Shown: one piece after another, positions 1 through 8,666 of the stretch
Position numbering within the stretch: the stretch's first letter is position 1
Layout of the letters: each line of letters opens with the position of its first letter
Assembly (NCBI RefSeq): GCF_014201115.1
Contig: NZ_JACHDO010000001.1
Coordinates: forward strand, 868,001-932,000
DNA from: Nocardiopsis metallicus
GTDB lineage: Bacteria > Actinomycetota > Actinomycetes > Streptosporangiales > Streptosporangiaceae
Direction: 5' to 3'
Length of the DNA: 64,000 bases
Notes under the pieces: generated by a model
Told to the model about the DNA's origin: nothing
Databases searched by the model: none
Seen by the model: the letters and a program-made list of their open reading frames with translations, nothing else
Made by a program: the position numbers and the translations under genes

Positions 1-2
1 AT

Positions 3-509
3 TCATCTACGCGCACGTCGGATCTTCAGTATACGCCGTCGAAGTGTTTTGAGACCTTTCCGATGCCTTCGGTGACGAGCCGAATGGAGGAACTTGGGGG
101 GCAGCTTAATGATTTTCGTCGGAATGTCATGCAGAAAAACCAGCTGGGTCTAACTCCCTTGTATGGAAAGGTGCATGATCCTGATTGCGAGGAATCTGAA
201 ATCCTCCAACTTCGGAGAATTAACGGCCAGATTGATGAGACTGTCAAAGAAGCCTATGGTTGGACAGACCTTGAACTGGGGCTTGGTTTCCACGAGACAC
301 CTAAGGGTGTGCGTCTGACAGTGAGTGAAGCGGTCCGTGTTGAGATCTTGGACCGGCTGCTCCAGCTGAACTTCGAACGGCACAAGGAAGAAGAGCGCAA
401 GGGGATCTGGCCGCCGAAGAGGAAGTCCCGAAAAAGGGCCGAGGCGAAGAAGGCAGCTCCACCGGTGATGCAGGACGGCCTGTTCCCTCCGGAGGGCACT
501 CTCTTCTGA
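3..509 (+). CDS. C-terminal end of a large DNA methyltransferase, DrmMI-like (partial, runs off left edge)
   Basis: The frame is open from the first bases of the window, so only the last ~168 residues are present; the first internal ATG is at 63. Residues encoded just before it read DLQYTPSKCFETFP, the pattern seen near the end of Eco57I/PglX-like adenine methyltransferases and type IIG enzymes. The later stretch AYGWTDLELGLGF...RLLQLNFERHKEEE is the usual tail of that group, followed by a Lys/Arg-rich end. The catalytic NPPY region would lie outside the window. The drmA-drmB-drmC operon starts 2.6 kb downstream, so I infer that this is the class 1 DISARM methylase, which marks host DNA. A BREX PglX or a stand-alone IIG enzyme is possible; the missing upstream sequence would decide. 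Confidence 0.72.
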   Translation, partial: SSTRTSDLQYTPSKCFETFPMPSVTSRMEELGGQLNDFRRNVMQKNQLGLTPLYGKVHDPDCEESEILQLRRINGQIDETVKEAYGWTDLELGLGFHETPKGVRLTVSEAVRVEILDRLLQLNFERHKEEERKGIWPPKRKSRKRAEAKKAAPPVMQDGLFPPEGTLF

Positions 510-564
510 GATGCCGAAGCCTGGCGCGGGGTGTGCCTCCCGGGCCAGGCTTCGAGGGTTTGGG

Positions 565-795
565 TTACTTGAGCGCGGTGGTGAGGAAGGATGCCCACTC
601 GCTCTTAGGGAAGGGAAGGTGACCCGCGCCGGGGTGCTTTGAGTCCCGGATGGCTGCGCCGCCGAGGAGGGGGCCAGCCTCGACGCAGCTCTCGCCAGCG
701 CCGCTGCGGAAGCTCGTCGGGATCTGAGCGACCTCCACGCAGTTCTGTGCATGTCCGCTGTAGCTACTCTTCCGGAACTCAAGGGCGCTGTTCAT
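565..795 (-). CDS. DUF397 domain protein
   Basis: Small 76-residue protein with the DUF397 signature: FRKSSYSG..NCVEVA near the start and a central ...IRDSK motif, then a C-terminal W-x-x-F segment. It follows the XRE regulator on the minus strand and overlaps its end by 4 nt (ATGA), so the two are translationally coupled. In actinomycetes DUF397 proteins are the standing partners of Scr1/WhiJ-type regulators and have been proposed to act as toxin-like or anti-regulator partners. The biochemical function is not settled. Length and motif order are normal for the family. Confidence 0.88.
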   Translation of the reverse strand: MNSALEFRKSSYSGHAQNCVEVAQIPTSFRSGAGESCVEAGPLLGGAAIRDSKHPGAGHLPFPKSEWASFLTTALK

Positions 796-1655
796 GAGGG
801 GCTCTCTAGGGACTTCATGATGTCGATGATGAGATCAGCAGATCGCACGGTGCTCAGGGCAGATCCCTGGATGTCACCGAAGATAGCACTGTGTGCCTCA
901 ACGTCTTCGGGTTCCTCCAGGAAGAGCCCGTTAGACGCGGTGTCGATGTACACGATCGGAAGGTCGAGTGGGTCGGGGAAGTCCAGGATGGTGAACGGCG
1001 CGCATAGACCGGCATGCGAACCGGTGTCGCTGGTCAGGACCTGGATGTCCACATTGGGTAGCTGTGCCATGTAGTGCAGGTAGGCGAGTTGTTCCTTGAG
1101 CACCTCGGGGCCTCCGATGGCCCTGCGCAGTGCGCCTTCGTCGATGATGGCTCGGAAACGGGCGGGGTTGATGCGGGTCAGGATCTCCCGGCGCACCATG
1201 CGAGCTTCGGCCTTCTTCTTGATGATCTCAGGGTTGCCGAAGCGCCCTCCCAGGAGCAAGGCCTCCGCATAGGTAGGAGTTTGAAGGAGGCCCGGGACCA
1301 TCTGTGCTTCGTAGGTTCGGATCATCGATGCCTCCGCCTCGAAGTCTGGCAAGGCCCGGTCTGTGAAGACTTCCTTGTACTTGGACCACCAGCCCCGTTG
1401 CCGCGCGTCCTTGGCAAGGGCATGCATGGATGCCCGCTGTTCTGCCCCCGTGATCTCGTACAGGTCCATGAGTTTGTCGAGATCGTCCGCTTTTATGCGT
1501 TTGGTCTCGGTTGTCTCCATTTTGGTGACTTTTCCGGCGCTCCATTTGAACTTATTGCCGACCTGGGTGGCTGTGTAGCCAGCCTCTTCCCTGGCTCGGC
1601 GAAGCATGGTTGCGAGGCGCCGCAGGCGGAGCGTGGGGCTGCTGGAATCGGTCAT
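792..1655 (-). CDS. Scr1-family XRE transcriptional regulator (HTH + DUF5753)
   Basis: 287 residues. Residues ~7-70 form an XRE helix-turn-helix (LRRAREEAGYTATQVG...KVTKMET). The rest matches the DUF5753 ligand/partner domain typical of Scr1/WhiJ-like regulators: W..Y......FE.EA..I..YE...VPGLLQT..YA, then R.EIL...P.....IIDE.ALRR..G, and a late VYIDT...LFLE. The start ATG at 1655 follows a strong purine-rich stretch on the minus strand. It pairs with the downstream DUF397 gene and is divergent from the HATPase gene at 1880. An imperfect palindrome just upstream (1683-1711) is a likely operator. Such modules usually control development, and here one sits between the methylase and the rest of a DISARM locus. 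DNA target not known. Confidence 0.9.
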   Translation of the reverse strand: MTDSSSPTLRLRRLATMLRRAREEAGYTATQVGNKFKWSAGKVTKMETTETKRIKADDLDKLMDLYEITGAEQRASMHALAKDARQRGWWSKYKEVFTDRALPDFEAEASMIRTYEAQMVPGLLQTPTYAEALLLGGRFGNPEIIKKKAEARMVRREILTRINPARFRAIIDEGALRRAIGGPEVLKEQLAYLHYMAQLPNVDIQVLTSDTGSHAGLCAPFTILDFPDPLDLPIVYIDTASNGLFLEEPEDVEAHSAIFGDIQGSALSTVRSADLIIDIMKSLESPS

Positions 1656-1682
1656 ACGTGCACCTTAGTGGAGGAAAGCATT

Positions 1683-1711
1683 CGTAGAAAATTCTGCTTG
1701 AAAACTCTACG
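1683..1711. promoter_or_regulatory. Imperfect palindrome, candidate operator of the XRE gene
   Basis: The 6-bp arms CGTAGA and TCTACG bound a 29-bp AT-rich element with partial inner symmetry (AAATTC...GAAAAC). It lies 28 bp upstream of the minus-strand XRE start, inside the divergent promoter region shared with the HATPase gene. Position and symmetry suit autoregulation by an HTH dimer. This is inferred from sequence only. Confidence 0.45.
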
Positions 1712-1879
1712 ATTGCTAGTTACTGTGATGATTGTAGTTGGTGACCGGTGAGTTGCTGAAGGTGCTCGCTGGTCAGGCTATGCCTGGCCCGTTCTGTGCG
1801 TCACGGGGATCATGAATCTTCCAACGGGCGTCCGTTTTCACACCTTTTATGTCTTCTTGCGCCAAGGAGTGTGTTCGTC

Positions 1880-2425
1880 ATGCCCGTATCCGCCCCCGAG
1901 GTGGTCCGGAGCGAGGTCACCGTGCCGATGACCAGCTTCATTCAGCCCTACCACTCCCACTACTTCTCCGGGCGGACCGACCGCCCCCACTTCCGGCAGC
2001 GTGACTACAGCTTCCCTGGCCTCCCGGAGCTGATGCCGCTGACCCGGCTCTTCCTGGACACCTGCGTGGCCGACTGCTCCGACGACTACCGGTACCTCTT
2101 CACCCTCCTGGGGTCCGAGCTGGCCGGGAACGCCATCCGGCACTCCCGGTCGGGGCTGCCCGGGGGCTTCTACGACCTCCAGGTCCGACGCTCCGCCCAG
2201 GGGATGCACCTGACTTGCCGGGACCAGGGCAGCACGGCTTCGATCCGCGCTGGTCAGTTCTCGCCGGACCCGAACGGGCTGAACCCGGAGGTCGAGGCCG
2301 GGCGCGGGCTCGCGATGATTGATGCCCTCGCGACCGCCTGGGGCGACAACGGGCTGCCCGAGCTCCGCACCGTCTGGTTCTTCCTCGCGCGGGACCTGGA
2401 CGACAACCCCTGGTCGCAGCTCTGA
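1880..2425 (+). CDS. HATPase (RsbW/anti-sigma-like) ATP-binding regulatory protein
   Basis: 181 residues from ATG 1880, chosen because AAGGAG lies at 1864-1869 with good spacing; an upstream in-frame ATG at 1796 has no such site. The GHKL ATPase boxes are visible: N-box ELAGNAIRHSRSG, G1-like RDQGS, and G2 GRGLAMIDALA. This is the short single-domain form common in actinomycetes, where it works as an anti-sigma kinase or as the third member of XRE/DUF397/ATPase modules. It is divergent from the XRE gene and so probably shares its control region. The partner protein is not identifiable from sequence. Confidence 0.8.
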   Translation: MPVSAPEVVRSEVTVPMTSFIQPYHSHYFSGRTDRPHFRQRDYSFPGLPELMPLTRLFLDTCVADCSDDYRYLFTLLGSELAGNAIRHSRSGLPGGFYDLQVRRSAQGMHLTCRDQGSTASIRAGQFSPDPNGLNPEVEAGRGLAMIDALATAWGDNGLPELRTVWFFLARDLDDNPWSQL

Positions 2426-2530
2426 CCCGAATGCTTCGCACATGAGAGAGGGCTCAGGAAGACGCGGCAACGTCTCCTGAGCCCCGCAAACCCTGAATTC
2501 CACCGTTGCAGAAGTAAGAAAGCAGGATCG

Positions 2531-2881
2531 ATGTCGCATCCTATCCCCGAGTCCCGCCGTCCGCTGGACTCTCGCCCGAACAACCCCTACCGGCCCCCGG
2601 CCGTGCCGGGCCCGGCCTGTGCCTCCTGCGCCCACCGCACCTGTCGCTCCTGCCGGGCCCAGACTCTGCCCCGCCTGGGCGGGCACCGCGCCGAGTTCGC
2701 CCTCGAACACCACAAGGCCGCCCGGCTCCAGGCCCGCCACCCGCACCAGATCGTGTGGTTCGGGGAGAGCACGCAGTCGTTCTGGGTGGCCTCCCGCAAC
2801 TGCCTGTACGAGGCGAAGGACTGGGACGACCTGCTCGCCCACCTGTGGGCGCACACCCAGGTCAACCATCCCCGTCTCTGA
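2531..2881 (+). CDS. Small CxxC-containing hypothetical protein
   Basis: 116 residues. Near the N-terminus are two Cys pairs (CASCAHRTCRSC) that could bind a metal, after a Pro-rich start. The C-terminal half (IVWFGESTQSFWVAS...LYEAKDWDDLLAHLWAH) is aromatic and acidic. It lies in the same direction as the HATPase gene, ~105 bp after it. I do not recognise a named family. Codon use matches its neighbours. It could be a cofactor of the regulatory module or an ordinary actinomycete small protein. Confidence 0.6.
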   Translation: MSHPIPESRRPLDSRPNNPYRPPAVPGPACASCAHRTCRSCRAQTLPRLGGHRAEFALEHHKAARLQARHPHQIVWFGESTQSFWVASRNCLYEAKDWDDLLAHLWAHTQVNHPRL

Positions 2882-2972
2882 CCCGCAGGTCTGAGCCGCA
2901 GAGGCTCACACCGGGGCTCCGTTCCCAGCGCTTCCGCCAACCACGCCGGGACCGGAGCCCCTGAGGTGGGCG

Positions 2973-3028
2973 TGATCTTGCTACCAGAAGCTACTTCGGC
3001 GCCGAACTCGCCCCTGGTAGCAAGATCA
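2973..3028. repeat. Nested inverted repeat upstream of drmA
   Basis: Two exact 15-bp arms, TGATCTTGCTACCAG (2973-2987) and its reverse complement (3014-3028), are separated by 26 bp. Inside the spacer is a second perfect 12-bp palindrome TTCGGCGCCGAA (2995-3006). There is no T-run after it. The element ends ~84 bp before the drmA start, in the gap after the CxxC gene. It could be an operator, a terminator for the upstream genes, or a recombination or insertion scar. Confidence 0.7.
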
Positions 3029-3099
3029 TCCGGGATATGAGCACCCCACCGGGCGGTACCAAGTCCCAACTCTCCCGTTCGCCTGTCACCGGGCTCCTC

Positions 3100-3111
3100 T
3101 AGCCTGTGTGC
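3100..3111 (+). promoter_or_regulatory. Likely leaderless promoter of drmA (-10 TAGCCT)
   Basis: TAGCCT at 3100-3105 is followed by 6 nt and then ATG at 3112. No ribosome binding site precedes the start. This geometry (a TAnnnT hexamer 6-7 nt before the start codon) is the usual form of leaderless genes in actinobacteria. No convincing -35 box was seen. Confidence 0.5.
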
Positions 3112-6100
3112 ATGGCCGACCACACGGTGCTGCGCGCCCCCACACCGCGCGAGATCCGCGCTGAACTCGAAGACCTCGTCATCCGTGACCTCCACGGCCC
3201 CATCGGGGGTGACGAACACGAGGAGTTCCCCACCTCCGAGCGGGTGACCGACCGCTACATCCTGGGCAGACTCGCCCCCAACGGCGCGGTCATCGAACCC
3301 GGTGAGCTGGACACCCTCGCCGAATCCGGTATCGAGGACTCCGCGGGGATCGGGGAGGCCGACAGCGCGGACCCCGGGGCGGACGTGCCCGCCGCGGCCA
3401 GCATGTTCTGCAGCGCCCACGGCTTCACCGTCTGCGTCGAGCCCGACACCACCGAGCTGCACGCCCGCGCCTCCTGGGCGCACTACGAGAAGGTGAACGC
3501 ACCCGAAGGCCGCGCCCGGTTCTACCGCCGCTTCCCGCACACCGCCGAGGTGCCCCTCATCCTGCCGGAGAAGGACGGCCACTTGGGACCGATCGAACTC
3601 GACCCCGAACAGCCCGGGGCGGTCCTGCGCGGGCGGGTCCGCACCTACGACGGCCGCCGACTGGTCACCGTCTTCCTCGTCAACGCCCAGCAGGGCAAGA
3701 GCAAGGAACAGCACCTGTGGCTCTTCCAGGCCGAACTCTCCTTGACCGCGGCCGACGGCGCCGCCCCCGTGTTCGTGCCGCGGCCGGAGAACTTCTCCGG
3801 CGGTGACCAGCGGGACCGCGACGAGCAGCGCAACCTGGCGATGACCCACCGGTTCCACGCCCAGTTCGCGGTCGGTCACAGCGTCGCGGTGGATGTTCGG
3901 ACCGCGGCGGACGACCCGATGCGCGCGGTCAGGGTCACCACCAACGCCGCCCCCGGTTACGAGCTGCGGCACACCGACGTCCCCAGCGCCGACAAGGACG
4001 AGGACCTGCCCGAGCTGGCCGACCTCGTGGTCGATATGAAGCTCCTGGGTGAGGAGGGCGAAAGGGCTGTCGATGTCCGCACCGCCCTGGAACCGCTGGT
4101 CGACGGCTACCGGTCCTGGATCAAGCGGCAGCGGGAACGCATCGACGCCCCCGAGGCGCGGCTGCGACACGACGGCACCGACTTCCGCCGCCAGGCCAAG
4201 GCCAACATGGACGAGGCCGAACACGCCGCGAACCGGATCGCCGCCGCCATCGACCTGCTCGACACCGACCCCGACGCCCGTGCCGCCTTCCGGTTCGCCA
4301 ATCGGGCCATGCACCGTCAGCGGGTGCAGAGCATCGCCGCCCAGGGGGACGGCAAGGTCTCCACCGCCACCCGGGTGCACGAGGCGGACATCCCGAAGAA
4401 CCGGAGCTGGCGCCCCTTCCAGTTGGCGTTCCTGCTGCTGAACCTGCCCTCCCTGACCGACCCCGCCCACCCCGAGCGCTCCGGCAACGGCCCCGGCGGC
4501 AGGCGCGTCGCGGACCTGCTGTGGTTCCCCACCGGTGGCGGCAAGACCGAGGCCTACCTAGGCCTGACCGCCTACACCCTGGCCATCCGCCGCCTCCAGC
4601 ACGTGGGCACCGCCCACGGCGGCAGCGCCCCGCACTCCGACACCGGGGTGGCCGTCCTGATGCGCTACACCCTCCGCCTGCTCACCATCCAGCAGTTCCA
4701 GCGGGCCGCCGCGCTCATCTGCGCCTGCGAGGTGGAACGCCGCCAGGACGAGGACCTCTGGGGCACGGTGCCGTTCCGGTTGGGCCTGTGGGTGGGCGGC
4801 CGCGTCACCCCCAACACCTTCGACGGCGCCCAGGAGTGGGTACGGGAGAAGCGGGCCAACCGGGGCGGTAGCGGCCAGGGCTCCCCGCACCAGCTCACCA
4901 GCTGCCCCTGGTGCGGATCGACCATCGAGCCCGGCAAGCACATCGAGACCGAGAGCAGGGCCCGGCGTACCCGGATCGTCTGCCCCGATCTGGACTGCCC
5001 CTTCGGTGACTACCTCAGTGGCGGTGAGGGGCTGCCGGTGCTGGTGGTGGACGAGGAGATCTACCGTCTCGTCCCCTCGCTCGTCATCGCCACCGTGGAC
5101 AAGTTCGCCCAGCTCACCTGGAAGGGGGAGGCCCAGAGCCTGTTCGGCCGGGCCTCCCGGTACTGCACCCGGCACGGTTATCTGGCCGGTCAGATGCACG
5201 ACAAGGTATGCGAAGGCTCCCTGACGCACACTGCCGTGCCCAAGGGGGTCAACCTCCCACCAGCCAAGGTCGGGCCCGCGGCCGCCGTCCGGCCGCCCGA
5301 CCTGATCGTCCAGGACGAGCTGCACCTGATCACCGGCCCGCTCGGCTCTTTGGTGGGGCTGTACGAAACCGCCGTGGACCTGCTCGCCACCTGGGACTAC
5401 ACGGCGCCGGGGAGCAGGACCCGCTACAAGGTTCGGCCCAAGGTCATCGCCTCCACGGCGACGGTGCGCCGGGCCAAGGAACAGATCGGCATGCTCTTCG
5501 CCCGCGGCGAGACCCGGATCTTCCCGCCCCAGGGTTTGGACGCCTCGGACACGTTCTTCTCCCGGCAGCGCCCCGTCGACGCCCATGACGCCCTGGCGCC
5601 GGGACAGGGCGCCGACCACACCGCCGACGGCCGCCGTTACGTGGGGCTGTGCGCTCACGGGGTGCGGATCAAGTCCACCCAGATCCGGGTCTACGTCGCC
5701 GTCCTCGCCGCGGCCCAGAAGCTGCACCTGAAGTACGGCGACAACGAGATCACCGACCCCTACATGACCCTGGTCGGTTACTTCAACAGCCTGCGTGACC
5801 TCGGGGGGATGCGCCGCCTGGTCGACGACGACGTCACCACTCGGCTGACCCGCGCCGATCAGCGCGGCCTAGCCAAGCGTTACCTCCACCCCTACCGGAC
5901 GGAGGAGCTCACCTCCCGGCGCAACTCCGACGACATCCCCTACATCCTCGACCGTCTAGGGGTGGCCTTCCCCGACGCCGTCGAACAGGCCGCCCAGAGC
6001 AGCGCGGCCAAGAAGGGCGGCGGAAAGGGCAAGCAGGAGGCGAAGGGGTCGCAGCCGCTGGACGTGCTGCTGGCCACCAACATGATCGCCGTGGGCGTGG

Positions 6101-6792
6101 ACGTCTCCCGGCTGGGCGCGATGGTCGTCAACGGGCAGCCCAAGTCCACCGCCGAGTACATCCAGGCCACCAGCCGCGTCGGTCGTAGGCACCCGGGCAT
6201 CGTCTTCACGGTCTACAACTGGGCGCGCCCGCGGGACCTGTCGCACTACGAACAGTTCTCCCACTTCCACGCGAACCTGTACCGGCACGTGGAGGCGCTG
6301 TCGGTCACACCCTTCGCGGCGCGAGCCATCGACCGGGGTCTGACCGGGCTGCTCATCGCCATGGTTCGCGGCTACGACCCGCTGCTCAACCCGAACGCCG
6401 GAGCCGGTCACTTCGACCGCACCGGGCGCACCGCCGACCACTTGGCGGCCGAGGTCAAACGGCGGGCCCGTGACGTCACCGGGGACAAGGCCGCGGTCCG
6501 CGCGATCGACGAGGAGGTCGATCGCCGCTTCGACCTGTGGAACGACAAACGCGGTCTGCAGACCCTGGAGAGCTTCACCCTGGGCTACACCAGGAGCAAG
6601 AAGGAGGACGTAGGGCTGATCCGGCACCCCGAGGACGGCCGCTGGACCGCCACCACCTGTCCCACCTCCCTGCGCGAGGTGGAACCGGGGATCCGCCTGG
6701 TCCTCGATCCCCAGGACGGCCTGGGCGAGGACGCCCAGCACCCATTCCAGGCCCAGAGCGGTGCCGGAGACGACCAGAACGGGGCCCGGTGA
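3112..6792 (+). CDS. drmA: DISARM helicase DrmA
   Basis: 1226 residues from ATG 3112; a GTG two codons upstream is possible. Superfamily 2 helicase motifs appear in order: Walker A LWFPTGGGKTEAYLG (~470), a DExH-type box IVQDELHLI (~735), motif III ASTATVRRA, then the C-terminal RecA lobe NMIAVGVDVSR..AMVVNGQPKS..EYIQATSRVGR (~990-1030). A Cys cluster (CPWCGS...CPDLDCPFG, ~605-635) looks like a zinc ribbon inserted between the lobes. These features and the direct drmB-drmC neighbours identify DrmA. In DISARM, DrmA and DrmB form a DNA-binding ATPase/helicase complex that acts against incoming phage DNA. It overlaps drmB by one base (TGATG). Full length and apparently intact. Confidence 0.93.
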   Translation: MADHTVLRAPTPREIRAELEDLVIRDLHGPIGGDEHEEFPTSERVTDRYILGRLAPNGAVIEPGELDTLAESGIEDSAGIGEADSADPGADVPAAASMFCSAHGFTVCVEPDTTELHARASWAHYEKVNAPEGRARFYRRFPHTAEVPLILPEKDGHLGPIELDPEQPGAVLRGRVRTYDGRRLVTVFLVNAQQGKSKEQHLWLFQAELSLTAADGAAPVFVPRPENFSGGDQRDRDEQRNLAMTHRFHAQFAVGHSVAVDVRTAADDPMRAVRVTTNAAPGYELRHTDVPSADKDEDLPELADLVVDMKLLGEEGERAVDVRTALEPLVDGYRSWIKRQRERIDAPEARLRHDGTDFRRQAKANMDEAEHAANRIAAAIDLLDTDPDARAAFRFANRAMHRQRVQSIAAQGDGKVSTATRVHEADIPKNRSWRPFQLAFLLLNLPSLTDPAHPERSGNGPGGRRVADLLWFPTGGGKTEAYLGLTAYTLAIRRLQHVGTAHGGSAPHSDTGVAVLMRYTLRLLTIQQFQRAAALICACEVERRQDEDLWGTVPFRLGLWVGGRVTPNTFDGAQEWVREKRANRGGSGQGSPHQLTSCPWCGSTIEPGKHIETESRARRTRIVCPDLDCPFGDYLSGGEGLPVLVVDEEIYRLVPSLVIATVDKFAQLTWKGEAQSLFGRASRYCTRHGYLAGQMHDKVCEGSLTHTAVPKGVNLPPAKVGPAAAVRPPDLIVQDELHLITGPLGSLVGLYETAVDLLATWDYTAPGSRTRYKVRPKVIASTATVRRAKEQIGMLFARGETRIFPPQGLDASDTFFSRQRPVDAHDALAPGQGADHTADGRRYVGLCAHGVRIKSTQIRVYVAVLAAAQKLHLKYGDNEITDPYMTLVGYFNSLRDLGGMRRLVDDDVTTRLTRADQRGLAKRYLHPYRTEELTSRRNSDDIPYILDRLGVAFPDAVEQAAQSSAAKKGGGKGKQEAKGSQPLDVLLATNMIAVGVDVSRLGAMVVNGQPKSTAEYIQATSRVGRRHPGIVFTVYNWARPRDLSHYEQFSHFHANLYRHVEALSVTPFAARAIDRGLTGLLIAMVRGYDPLLNPNAGAGHFDRTGRTADHLAAEVKRRARDVTGDKAAVRAIDEEVDRRFDLWNDKRGLQTLESFTLGYTRSKKEDVGLIRHPEDGRWTATTCPTSLREVEPGIRLVLDPQDGLGEDAQHPFQAQSGAGDDQNGAR

Positions 6793-8666
6793 TGAACAGC
6801 GATCCCATCCGCGTCGGTGAGCTGCGCACCAGCCAGCTCCTGCACACCTTCGGTATCGGCGCCCTCGTCGACCTGCCGAACCTGTCCGTGGTGGTGCGCG
6901 GACTGGACGCCTGGAAGAGCGCCCACGCCGCCCCCCTGCAGGAGGACCGGCTCCTGGACGCGGTCCGCCGCAAACTCGGCCCCCAGGTCAAGGAGCTGTG
7001 CAGCCCGCCCTGGGTGCCCTCCACCGCCAACGTGTTCGACGAGTGGGCCAAGATCGGTGTGCCCGTGTCCGCCTTTCCCCGGTGGTTGCGCTGCACCAAA
7101 TGCCACCGCCTGTCCTCCGCGGACTCGGGAGCCTTCGACCTGATCTCCACCCCCTACAGCCCGGACCGGACCCGGTACGTGCACGGCTGCCGCGGCGAGG
7201 GCAACAAACGCCCCGCCGCCGTCCCCGCCCGCTTCGTCATGGCCTGCGAGGCCGGGCACCTCGACGACTTCCCCTGGGTGTACTTCGCCCACCGCGGCCT
7301 GGTCCCGGAAACGGGGGAGCACACCCTCAAACTGGTCGAGCAGGGCACCACGGGTGAGGCCGCCAACGTCCTGGTGATCTGCGAGGGCTGCGACGACGAC
7401 CCGAACCAGAGGGGCGGGCGCTCCATGGGTGAGGCCTTCGGCCCCGAGAACGCCGTGAACCTGCCCCGCTGCCGGGGCCGCCACCCCCACCTGGCCGCGT
7501 TCGAGCCATGCGACCAGGAGCCCCGCACCATGGTGCTGGGCGCCACCAACAGCTGGTTCCCCACGCAGATGCGGGTGTTCAGCCTGCCGCAGGGCGACAC
7601 CGCGCTCAAGGACGCGGTCGCCGGGCACATGAACACGTTGAAGGCGATGGCGACTCTGCCGAAGGAGATCGCGGAACACACCGTCCGGCAGCTGGTCTTC
7701 TGGGCCGACCTCGACGAGTTCGGCTTCGACGCGGTATGGGACGAGATCCAGGCCCAGGCCGCTGACCCGGAGCCCGGCGACACGGCAGCGCCGAGCGAGG
7801 ACGAGGAGGTGGACCTGGCCGGACCCGAGTGGGAGGCCTTCACCCAGCCCAAGGACATGGACCTTCCCGACTTCACCACCAAACGGGTGGGCCGGGTCGC
7901 GAGGAACCACCGGGAGCGCCTGGCGGAGGTGGTGCTGGTACCCCGCCTGCGCGTGGTCAGCGCCCTGTACGGCTTCACCCGGGTGGACGCCCCCGAGTTC
8001 GACGTGGTCACCACCGACGACAAGCGCATCGCCCCGCTGTCGGCCAAGCCCCCCGAGTGGGTGCCCTGCGCCGAGCAGCGGGGCGAGGGCATCTTCCTGC
8101 GCTTCGCCGAGGAACCCCTGGCCGCGTGGGAGGCGTCCCCGGCCGTCAGGGAACGGGAGAAGCAGCTCGCCGGCGGCCACGAACGCTGGCGCCAGGCCCG
8201 GAGCCTGCCGCCCGCGGACTGGCCGGGGATGCGCTACGTGCTGTTGCACTCGCTCGCCCACTGCCTCATCCGCGAACTCTCCCTGGAGGCCGGGTACAGC
8301 GCTTCCGGGATCGCCGAGAAGGTGTACGCGCGCGGCGGATCCGACCGGATGGCGGGCATCCTGCTCTACACCGCCGCCCCCGACAGCGAGGGCACCCTCG
8401 GTGGCCTTGTCGCCCTCGGTACCGACCCGGACCGGCTGGGGCTGCTCATCGACCACGCCCTGGACGCCGCCCGGCTGTGCAGCTCCGACCCCCTGTGCGC
8501 CGAACACGCCCCCGACGACCACGACCGCCTGCACGGGGCCGCCTGCCACGTGTGCCTGTTCGCCTCCGAGACCTCCTGCGAGCGCAACAACCACTACCTG
8601 GACCGCGCCCTGCTGGTCGACACCATCTCCCAGGACCTGCCCGCCGGGCTCGGGTACTTCCGATGA
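6792..8666 (+). CDS. drmB: DISARM DUF1998 protein DrmB
   Basis: 624 residues. The start IRVGELRTSQLLHTFGIGALVDLPNLSVVV is typical of DrmB proteins. The C-terminal quarter carries the DUF1998 core: LLHSLAHCLIRELSLEAGYSASGIAEKVY, then GGL..LG...RL, and the terminal Cys-rich set C..........CH.CLFASETSCE with a final NHYLDR. An extra CxxC pair (LRCTKCHRLSS) and CEGC suggest one or two zinc sites earlier. DrmB binds DrmA and is needed for DISARM defence. It is coupled to drmA (1-nt overlap) and to drmC (4-nt overlap), so the three form one transcript. Confidence 0.92.
   Translation: MNSDPIRVGELRTSQLLHTFGIGALVDLPNLSVVVRGLDAWKSAHAAPLQEDRLLDAVRRKLGPQVKELCSPPWVPSTANVFDEWAKIGVPVSAFPRWLRCTKCHRLSSADSGAFDLISTPYSPDRTRYVHGCRGEGNKRPAAVPARFVMACEAGHLDDFPWVYFAHRGLVPETGEHTLKLVEQGTTGEAANVLVICEGCDDDPNQRGGRSMGEAFGPENAVNLPRCRGRHPHLAAFEPCDQEPRTMVLGATNSWFPTQMRVFSLPQGDTALKDAVAGHMNTLKAMATLPKEIAEHTVRQLVFWADLDEFGFDAVWDEIQAQAADPEPGDTAAPSEDEEVDLAGPEWEAFTQPKDMDLPDFTTKRVGRVARNHRERLAEVVLVPRLRVVSALYGFTRVDAPEFDVVTTDDKRIAPLSAKPPEWVPCAEQRGEGIFLRFAEEPLAAWEASPAVREREKQLAGGHERWRQARSLPPADWPGMRYVLLHSLAHCLIRELSLEAGYSASGIAEKVYARGGSDRMAGILLYTAAPDSEGTLGGLVALGTDPDRLGLLIDHALDAARLCSSDPLCAEHAPDDHDRLHGAACHVCLFASETSCERNNHYLDRALLVDTISQDLPAGLGYFR

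Noticed and set aside
2587..4470. Long open frame (627 codons) antisense to drmA
   Set aside because: Gly/Val/Pro-rich composition and lack of any family motif; it is the expected GC-rich shadow of drmA, whose helicase motifs are clear.
6585..8594. Long open frame (669 codons) antisense to drmB
   Set aside because: Shadow of the DUF1998 protein on the other strand; no domain and no start site.
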